DNA of 7,843 nt from assembly GCA_937988695.1 (NCBI GenBank), contig CALKHM010000247.1, forward strand, positions 1 through 7,843, written 5' to 3'. Each line of letters begins with the position of its first letter. The stretch's first letter is position 1. The translations under genes and the position numbers were made by a program. This stretch comes from an uncultured Microbacterium sp. (lineage in GTDB: Bacteria > Actinomycetota > Actinomycetes > Actinomycetales > Microbacteriaceae). The notes under the pieces were generated by a model. It was given only the letters and a program-made list of their open reading frames with translations. It was not told the origin of the DNA and ran no database searches. Shown here one piece after another: positions 1-5,028 of the stretch.

Positions 1-926
1 AGGAGAACTGGGCGCCGATCTTCCGCGATTTCCAGAAGAAGTACCCGTTCGTCACCAACATCCAGGCGAACAACCTCGACAGCGACGAGGTGTTCCAGAA
101 GCAGCTCAGCGAGATGTCCACGGGCAACGCCCCCGCCGACATCCTCGTCACCAACGCGGTGCAGGCCTGGGCGAAGTACAACAGCGAGCCGGGCCGTGTG
201 CTCGATTACACTTCGCCGGAGATGGCGAAGCTGCCCGACTATGCGCAGCTGATGCCCGGCGTGGCCGCGATGTCGATGGACCCGGTGGGGCTCGCATACA
301 ACAAGCAGCTGCTCGGCAGTGATCCGACGAGCATCGCGGACCTCGCGAAGCTCGTCGAAGCCGACCCGGGCAAGTTCAAGGGCAAGATCACCACGCGCGA
401 CGTGAGCGGATCGTTCGGCTTCACGGTGTCCAAGGGCTTCGTCGACGGCGACCCGGACGCCTGGACCGAGCTGGAGAAGATCCTGCCCTCGGCGCGCCCC
501 GAGACCTCATCGGGCACCCAGATCGACAAGATCACGTCGGGTGAGTACCTGGCCGGCTTCTTCATCTCCAGCGCCGTCGCGTTCCCGCAGGAGCAGAAGG
601 CCGCCGGCATCTTCTCGTTCGTGTTCCCGAAGGACGGCACCGTGGTGCTCGGTCGCGGCATCGGCATCACGCCGAAGGGGCCGCACCCGGCCACCGCCAA
701 GCTGTTCCTCGACTTCGTCCTGTCCGAAGAGGGCCAGAACGCCGTCGCCGAGGGCGGCCTGACGGCCTATCGCGACAGCGTGAAGCAGGTCGACGGGCTG
801 CACACCTACCAGGAGATCGTCGACAAGGCCGGCGAGAGCGCGATCATCCGCGTGCCGTACAAGGTCACCTCCGACGCGGACGTCAAGGCGTTCACGGACA
901 AGTGGAACGGCCTGCTCGGCAAGTGA
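1..926 (+). CDS. ABC transporter extracellular solute-binding protein, Fe3+/PotD-like family (5' end missing)
   Basis: This is the substrate-capturing part of an ABC importer, expected outside the membrane and probably lipid-anchored in a Gram-positive. The frame is open from base 3 to the TGA at 924-926, giving 307 visible residues. The signal peptide and lipobox lie left of the window, so the start is unknown; the GTG at 90 is an internal valine codon, not a start. Family marks are the early segment ENWAPIFRDFQKKYPF, the middle MSMDPVGLAYNKQLL, and the late GRGIGITPKGPHPATAKLF with FVLSEEGQ, all typical of periplasmic-binding proteins grouped with ferric, polyamine and 2-aminoethylphosphonate binders. 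The ferric-binding tyrosine pair expected shortly after the GE(Y) motif (codons near 567-575) is replaced by Ser-Ser-Ala, so free Fe3+ is unlikely to be the ligand. The permease gene follows after 32 bases. Family assignment is firm; the substrate is not known. Confidence 0.88.
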   Translation, partial: ENWAPIFRDFQKKYPFVTNIQANNLDSDEVFQKQLSEMSTGNAPADILVTNAVQAWAKYNSEPGRVLDYTSPEMAKLPDYAQLMPGVAAMSMDPVGLAYNKQLLGSDPTSIADLAKLVEADPGKFKGKITTRDVSGSFGFTVSKGFVDGDPDAWTELEKILPSARPETSSGTQIDKITSGEYLAGFFISSAVAFPQEQKAAGIFSFVFPKDGTVVLGRGIGITPKGPHPATAKLFLDFVLSEEGQNAVAEGGLTAYRDSVKQVDGLHTYQEIVDKAGESAIIRVPYKVTSDADVKAFTDKWNGLLGK

Positions 927-945
927 CCGCGGCGGCATCCTGAAC

Positions 946-950
946 GGGAA
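946..950 (+). promoter_or_regulatory. Weak ribosome binding site of the permease gene
   Basis: GGGAA lies 8 bases upstream of the ATG at 959, within the 32-base gap after the binding-protein stop. It is the only purine-rich stretch at a suitable distance. The gap has no hairpin or T-run that would suggest a terminator, so co-transcription with the gene before it is likely. Confidence 0.4.
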
Positions 951-958
951 CTGACCTC

Positions 959-2722
959 ATGACAACTCTGACCGACGCCCCCGACACGGCAGCGTCAGAT
1001 CGGTCGCAGACCTTCCCGGCGCCGAAGTACCTGCGGGTCTTCGGCGTCGGGAGGGACCGCGTCGTGCAGTACGCGGTGCTCGTCGTCGTCGCGCTGTTCG
1101 TAGTCGCACCGATCGCGCCGATCCTCTACCAGTCGATCCGCAGCAAGCCGCTGTACGACGCGAGCGGCGTCTTCACCGTCGACGCCTACGTGAAGCTGTT
1201 CACCGAGGCCGGCTTCGGCCAGGTGATCTTGAACACGGCGATGTTCGCCGTGCTCACCACGTTCCTGACCCTGCTGTTCGCCATTCCGATGGCGGTGCTC
1301 GTGGTGCGCACGAAGCTGCCGTTCGGGCGGGTGCTGGCGACATCCATGCAGTGGCCGTTCTTCGTCTCCTCGCTGCTGCTGGGCTTCGGGTGGATCGCCC
1401 TGTACGGCCCGGCCGGCTTCATCAGCGTCGAGGTGCAGCGACTGGTCGGCTTCGTGCCGTGGAACCTCTACTCCATCCCCGGGATGGCGTTGACCGAGGC
1501 CGTCGGCCTCGCCCCGATCGCCTACGTCTTCTGCGCGAACGCGCTGCGACAGTCCGACGCGTCGCTGGAGAGCGCCGCACAGGTGTGCGGATCGGGCCCG
1601 CTGCGCATCCTGTTCCGGATCATCGTGCCGCTGCTGCGCCCGCCCATCGTGTACGCGTCGGTGCTGATCTTCAGCATGTCGATCGAGACGCTGAGCGTGC
1701 CGCTGCTGTACGGCACCCCGGTGCGCATCGAGGTGTTCTCCACCTTCCTGTACACGCACGGTCTGCAATCGATCCGGCCCGACTACGGCGTGCTGGCATC
1801 GGCGTCGACCATCATCCTGTGCGTGACGATCGCCACGGTCGCGGTGCAGGCGAAGGTGCTCAAGAACGCGCAGCGGTTCGTGTCGGTGCGCGGCAAGGCC
1901 ACGCGTCCGCGCCGGCTCGACCTCGGGTGGCTGAAATGGGTGGCGACGATCCTCATCGTCATCTACGTGGTGTTCGGTGCCGCGCTGCCGATCCTCGGCC
2001 TGGTCCTGCGCTCGTTCACGCTGATCTTCACGCCGCTGCAGAGCCCGCTGAAAAGCCTGACGCTGCAGAACTATCAGACCGTGTTCACCTACCAGTCGTA
2101 CGTGCAGTCGATCGTCAACAGCGTCGTGATCGCCGTCGTCGGCGCCATCGTGGTCAGCGCGCTGGCCCTGATCGCGGTCGTCGTGGCGAAACGGTCCACG
2201 TTCAGGTTCGCCCGGGCCGTGGAGTACCTGGCCCTCGCGCCCCAGGCGGTGCCCGGCATCATCGTCGGCATCGGCTTCTTCTGGGCGTTCGCGATCCTGC
2301 CCGGCGGCAACCTCATCCAGGGGACGCTGGTCGCGGTGATCATCGCGTTCGGGCTGCGGGCCATGCCCACCGCGTTCGGATCGATCTCGCCCGCGCTGAT
2401 GCAGATCGCCACCGAGCTGGACAACGCCGGCCGGGTCGTCGGGGCCGACTGGGTGGGCGTGTTCACCCGCATCCTGCGCAAGCTGCTGGTGCCCGCGTTC
2501 GCTGGCGCGCTGCTGCTCGTGTTCGTCACGATGCTCAAGGAGTACTCGGCCGCGCTGTTCCTCTCGTCGGCGAACTCGAACGTGATCGGCACGACCATGC
2601 TCGAGCTCTGGGTACAGGGCAACACCGGCTCGGTCGCGGCCCTTGCCACCATTCAGATCGCCATCACCGCCGTCGTCGTCGGCCTGGCGAGCCTCCTCAT
2701 GAAAGAGAAGAAGGATGCCTGA
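959..2722 (+). CDS. ABC transporter permease, two fused membrane domains (FbpB/SfuB type)
   Basis: This 587-residue inner-membrane protein forms the translocation channel of the importer. It carries two tandem BPD_transp_1 halves, so one chain may provide the whole pore, as in FbpB/SfuB-type permeases. The first half has hydrophobic spans near residues 36-56, 88-115, 131-150, 175-195, 230-250 and 276-296. A basic linker (about 298-322) leads to the second half, with spans near 325-350, 383-409, 430-447, 452-470, 514-527 and 558-580. Each half has an EAA-type coupling loop that docks on the ATPase: SLESAAQVCGSGPLRILFR (about 202-220) and ELDNAGRVVGADWVGVFTR (about 486-504), each with the central conserved Gly. 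The ATG at 959 gives a normal short cytoplasmic N-terminus. The last 8 bases overlap the ATPase gene, so translation is probably coupled. Confidence 0.93.
   Translation: MTTLTDAPDTAASDRSQTFPAPKYLRVFGVGRDRVVQYAVLVVVALFVVAPIAPILYQSIRSKPLYDASGVFTVDAYVKLFTEAGFGQVILNTAMFAVLTTFLTLLFAIPMAVLVVRTKLPFGRVLATSMQWPFFVSSLLLGFGWIALYGPAGFISVEVQRLVGFVPWNLYSIPGMALTEAVGLAPIAYVFCANALRQSDASLESAAQVCGSGPLRILFRIIVPLLRPPIVYASVLIFSMSIETLSVPLLYGTPVRIEVFSTFLYTHGLQSIRPDYGVLASASTIILCVTIATVAVQAKVLKNAQRFVSVRGKATRPRRLDLGWLKWVATILIVIYVVFGAALPILGLVLRSFTLIFTPLQSPLKSLTLQNYQTVFTYQSYVQSIVNSVVIAVVGAIVVSALALIAVVVAKRSTFRFARAVEYLALAPQAVPGIIVGIGFFWAFAILPGGNLIQGTLVAVIIAFGLRAMPTAFGSISPALMQIATELDNAGRVVGADWVGVFTRILRKLLVPAFAGALLLVFVTMLKEYSAALFLSSANSNVIGTTMLELWVQGNTGSVAALATIQIAITAVVVGLASLLMKEKKDA
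2703..2714 (+). promoter_or_regulatory. Ribosome binding site of the ATPase gene inside the permease end
   Basis: The purine-only run AAGAGAAGAAGG lies just before the ATG at 2715, and its GAGAAG part is at suitable Shine-Dalgarno spacing. It sits within the last permease codons (Lys-Glu-Lys-Lys). It supports 2715 as the start and is consistent with coupled translation across the 8-base overlap. Confidence 0.55.
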
Positions 2723-3842
2723 TATCCGTGTCTCCCATATGGCCAAGACGTTCGCGGACGTCTCGGTCCTGCACGACATCGACTTCGAGGTGAAGGACGG
2801 CGAGTTCTTCACACTGCTCGGCCCTAGCGGCTGCGGCAAGTCCACCACGCTCAACTGCATCGCCGGGCTGGAGGATCCCACCGAGGGGTCGATCGCGATC
2901 GGCGACCGTGCCCTCGTCGACCGCGCCAAGCGCGTCTATGTGCCCACCGAGGAACGCAACCTCGGCATGGTGTTCCAGTCCTACGCACTGTGGCCGCACA
3001 TGACCATCAAGAAGAACCTCGCCTTCCCGCTGAACATCCGCAAGGCCGGCCGGGCCGACAGGGACGCCCGCATCCATGAGGCGCTGCAGAAGGTGGGCCT
3101 TGCCCACCTTCAGAACCGCTATCCGCATCAGCTCTCCGGCGGTCAGCAGCAGCGTGTGGCGCTGGCGCGGGCGCTCGTGTACTCGCCGACCGTGCTGCTG
3201 CTGGACGAACCGCTCTCCAACCTCGACGCGAAGCTGCGCGAGCAGGCGCGCGCGTGGCTGAAGCGGTTGCAGTCCGACCTCGGCATCACGACGCTGTACG
3301 TCACCCACGATCAGGACGAGGCGCTCACCCTCAGCGACCGGATCGCGGTGATGTTCGACGGGGTGATGACCCAGATCGGCTCGCCGCGCGACATCTACGA
3401 GCACCCGGCCACGGCAGCCGTGGCGGCGTTCGTGGGCAGCTGCAATTTCCTGCTCGGCACGGTGGAGCAGCTGCGCGCCGGCCACGTCGACGTGCGGCTG
3501 CAGGCCACCGGCACGACCGTCTCGATCGCCACCGACGCGGACTGGCTGCCCGGTGCGCCGGTGACCGTGGCCGTACGGCCCGAGCGTCTGGCGATCGTCG
3601 CGCAGGAGCCGGGCAGCCGCGATCTGAACGTGCTCGACACCGAGGTGGTCACGACCGCCTACGTCGGCTCGCGCTACGAGTACATCCTGCGCCTGGGCGA
3701 CATCGCACTGCAGGTGGTCTCGCCCGACGGCTCGTTGCGCGGCGCGGTGCGCCTGGTGTTCGGCCCCGGCGACGCACACGTCTTCCCCGGCGAGTCCGGA
3801 CCCTCCACGGAAGCCCTCGATCTCATGAAGGTGGCGGTATGA
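2715..3842 (+). CDS. ABC transporter ATP-binding protein with TOBE domain (FbpC/PotA-like)
   Basis: This is the 375-residue cytoplasmic ATPase that drives the importer. All nucleotide-binding motifs are intact: Walker A GPSGCGKST (36-44), Q-loop VFQSY with Gln88, signature LSGGQQQR (140-147), Walker B LLLDEP (161-166), D-loop SNLD (168-171) and switch His198 in VTHDQDEA. A GSCNF segment at about 241-245 leads into a C-terminal TOBE-type domain (about 248-357) containing VAVRPERL. Both the domain order and the length fit the ferric/spermidine/putrescine/sugar ATPase class. The ATG at 2715 gives the expected short first strand (MPDIRVSHMAKTF). The gene overlaps the permease by 8 bases and the dehydrogenase by 4 bases. 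The ATPase family does not reveal the substrate; that must come from the binding protein and the enzymes alongside. Confidence 0.95.
   Translation: MPDIRVSHMAKTFADVSVLHDIDFEVKDGEFFTLLGPSGCGKSTTLNCIAGLEDPTEGSIAIGDRALVDRAKRVYVPTEERNLGMVFQSYALWPHMTIKKNLAFPLNIRKAGRADRDARIHEALQKVGLAHLQNRYPHQLSGGQQQRVALARALVYSPTVLLLDEPLSNLDAKLREQARAWLKRLQSDLGITTLYVTHDQDEALTLSDRIAVMFDGVMTQIGSPRDIYEHPATAAVAAFVGSCNFLLGTVEQLRAGHVDVRLQATGTTVSIATDADWLPGAPVTVAVRPERLAIVAQEPGSRDLNVLDTEVVTTAYVGSRYEYILRLGDIALQVVSPDGSLRGAVRLVFGPGDAHVFPGESGPSTEALDLMKVAV
3828..3834 (+). promoter_or_regulatory. Ribosome binding site deciding the dehydrogenase start
   Basis: AAGGTGG lies 4 bases before the ATG at 3839 and is close to the consensus AAGGAGG. 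The ATG overlaps the ATPase stop as ATGA. The dehydrogenase frame is open much further upstream, but only this start gives a protein that begins with the family's first strand and the GDGIGPE motif. Confidence 0.6.
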
Positions 3843-4660
3843 GCACACACGCGTACAGGATCGGCCTGCTGGCAGGCGACGGCATCGGCCCCGAGATCGT
3901 GCCGGCGGCGGTGGCGGCGGTGGATGCCGCGGCCCGCGCAGCCGGCCTGGAGCCGGTCGACTGGGTCGAGCTCCCGCTCGGCCGGGCCGCGATCGATGCG
4001 CACGGCGCGGCGGTCCCCGCCGAGACCCTCGCCGCGCTCGACGGCCTGGAGGCATGGATGCTCGGTCCGCACGACAGCGTGTCGTATCCCGAGCCGCACA
4101 GGTCGCAGCTGAACCCCAGCGGCACGATCCGCAAGCATGCGGGCCTGTTCGCGAACATCCGGCCGGCCGCATCGTTCCCGGGCAGCCCGGCGCTCGTGCC
4201 CGGCTGTGACCTTGTGATCGTGCGTGAGAACACGGAGGGGTTCTACGCCGACCGGAACACGTACGCCGGCACCGGCGAGTTCATGCCGACCCCCGATGTC
4301 GCCATCGCGCACGGCATCATCACCAGGGCGGCCACGCAGAAGATCGCCCGGGTGGCGTTCGAGCTGGCCATGCAGCGCCGCAAGCACGTCACGATCGTGC
4401 ACAAGGCCAACGTGCTCCAGGTCACCACCGGGCTCTTCCGCGACGTGTGCCGCAAGATCGGCGCGGAGTACCCGGAGGTGACGATCGACGACTTCCACAT
4501 CGACGCGATGACCGTGCACCTGGTCCGCCGCGCGGCCGACTTCGACGTGATCGTCACCGAGAACATGTTCGGTGACATCCTGTCCGACCTGTCCGGCGAG
4601 CTGGCGGGGTCGCTGGGGATCGCGCCGTCGCTGAACAGCTCGCTGACGCAGGCCATGGCG

Positions 4661-4663
4661 TAG
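4661..4663 (+). other. In-frame amber codon within the dehydrogenase gene
   Basis: TAG follows GCCATGGCG and precedes GCCGCACAC. Homologues usually read Ala-Met-Ala-Gln-Ala here, so CAG is the likely parent codon. The next possible in-frame restart, ATG at 4721, has no clear Shine-Dalgarno sequence and would omit the HGxAP cofactor loop. Reinitiation there would not restore a complete enzyme as two chains. Confidence 0.9.
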
Positions 4664-4673
4664 GCCGCACACG

Positions 4674-4687
4674 GCCCGGCGCCGGGC
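4674..4687 (+). repeat. Perfect 14-base GC palindrome just after the amber codon
   Basis: GCCCGGCGCCGGGC is self-complementary along its whole length and could fold as a 5-base-pair stem with a GCGC loop. It begins 10 bases after the TAG and encodes the PAPG part of HGPAPGIAG. No T-run follows, so it is not an intrinsic terminator. It may be simple coincidence in GC-rich coding DNA. Confidence 0.5.
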
Positions 4688-4938
4688 ATCGCCGGTCGCG
4701 ACATCGCGAATCCGATCGCGATGATCCTGTCCGCCGCGATGCTGCTGGAATGGCTCGGCGGCCGTCATGACGACGAGCGTCTCGTTCGTGCGGCAGCGCT
4801 CATGCGCACGGCCGTCGAGGACACCGTGGCCGCCGGCACCGCCACGGGCGATCTCGGCGGCTCGGCGTCGACGAGCGGGTTCGCCCAGGCCGTGGCCCAC
4901 GCGATCGACGCGAGCGCGGCCGACGCGACCGTGCGCGG

Positions 4939-5028
4939 GTGAGCGACGTGTCCCCCGCGCAGCCGAGCGCACCGCGCGAGGCATCCGTCGTCGCCGCCCG
5001 CCCGCAGGAGATGACCGAGCATGCCTGA
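4939..5028 (+). CDS. Possible 29-codon small ORF bridging dehydrogenase and aconitase
   Basis: A frame different from both neighbours runs from GTG at 4939, overlapping the dehydrogenase stop as GTGA, to TGA at 5026-5028, overlapping the aconitase start by 8 bases. Counting by hand, G+C is about 79, 59 and 90 percent at codon positions 1, 2 and 3, the pattern of real coding DNA in such genomes. The peptide begins (M)SDVSPAQPSAPREAS and ends PQEMTEHA. It is rich in Ala, Pro, Ser and Glu, with no membrane span and no family I recognise. No Shine-Dalgarno sequence precedes the GTG, so it would depend on reinitiation. It could be a coupling peptide, the drifted tail of an older gene, or chance. 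A shorter version would start at ATG 5011. Confidence 0.22.
   Translation: MSDVSPAQPSAPREASVVAARPQEMTEHA
5006..5010 (+). promoter_or_regulatory. Ribosome binding site of the aconitase gene
   Basis: AGGAG lies 10 bases before the ATG at 5021, at the long end of usual spacing. The aconitase frame has a TGA at 5012-5014 with only two codons between it and the ATG, so 5021 is the earliest possible start. The ATG at 5011 touches the AGGAG directly and belongs to another frame that ends after five codons. Confidence 0.6.

Larger units (their letters stand above)
3839..4942 (+). pseudogene. Isocitrate/isopropylmalate dehydrogenase-family gene interrupted by an in-frame TAG
   Basis: The family oxidises and decarboxylates 2-hydroxyacids such as isocitrate or 3-isopropylmalate with NAD(P)+. 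The frame runs 274 codons from the ATG at 3839 to TAG at 4661-4663, then continues in the same frame for 92 codons to TGA at 4940-4942. Read through, it is 367 residues, the usual family length. Visible motifs are GDGIGPEI (13-20), Arg98 and Arg108 in the substrate loop, RENTEGFY with Arg129 and Tyr136, Lys189 in HKANVL, Asp222, and ENMFGDILSD with Asp246 and Asp250. After the TAG come HGPAPGIAG (278-286) and IANPIAMILSAAMLLEWLG. The stop replaces the Gln normally found in AMAQAxHG, a single CAG-to-TAG change. A 274-residue product would lose the cofactor-binding loop and C-terminal helices, so it is probably inactive. The family is certain. Whether the gene is a pseudogene, a sequence error or a readthrough gene is open. 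Confidence 0.85.

Noticed and set aside
1..5. AGGAG at the window start as a ribosome binding site
   Set aside because: It lies within the coding frame of the binding protein and no suitable start follows.
90..92. GTG as start of the binding-protein gene
   Set aside because: Homologous sequence (ENWAPIFRDFQKKYPF) continues in the same frame to the window edge, so this is an internal codon.
1351..2793. A 480-codon plus-strand frame overlapping the permease
   Set aside because: It is an Arg/Ala/His-rich out-of-frame shadow of the permease, which has clear membrane spans and coupling loops in its own frame.
3254..3838. Upstream extension of the dehydrogenase frame inside the ATPase gene
   Set aside because: The frame is open but encodes Arg-rich shadow sequence. 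The real start is the ATG at 3839 with its Shine-Dalgarno sequence and the proper family N-terminus.
4674..4687. Palindrome as a transcription terminator
   Set aside because: There is no T-run after it, and it lies inside a conserved coding segment of the operon.
4721..4942. Separate small gene of 73 codons
   Set aside because: It is the in-frame C-terminal part of the dehydrogenase after the TAG, beginning in the middle of the conserved IANPIAMILS helix, with no ribosome binding site of its own.
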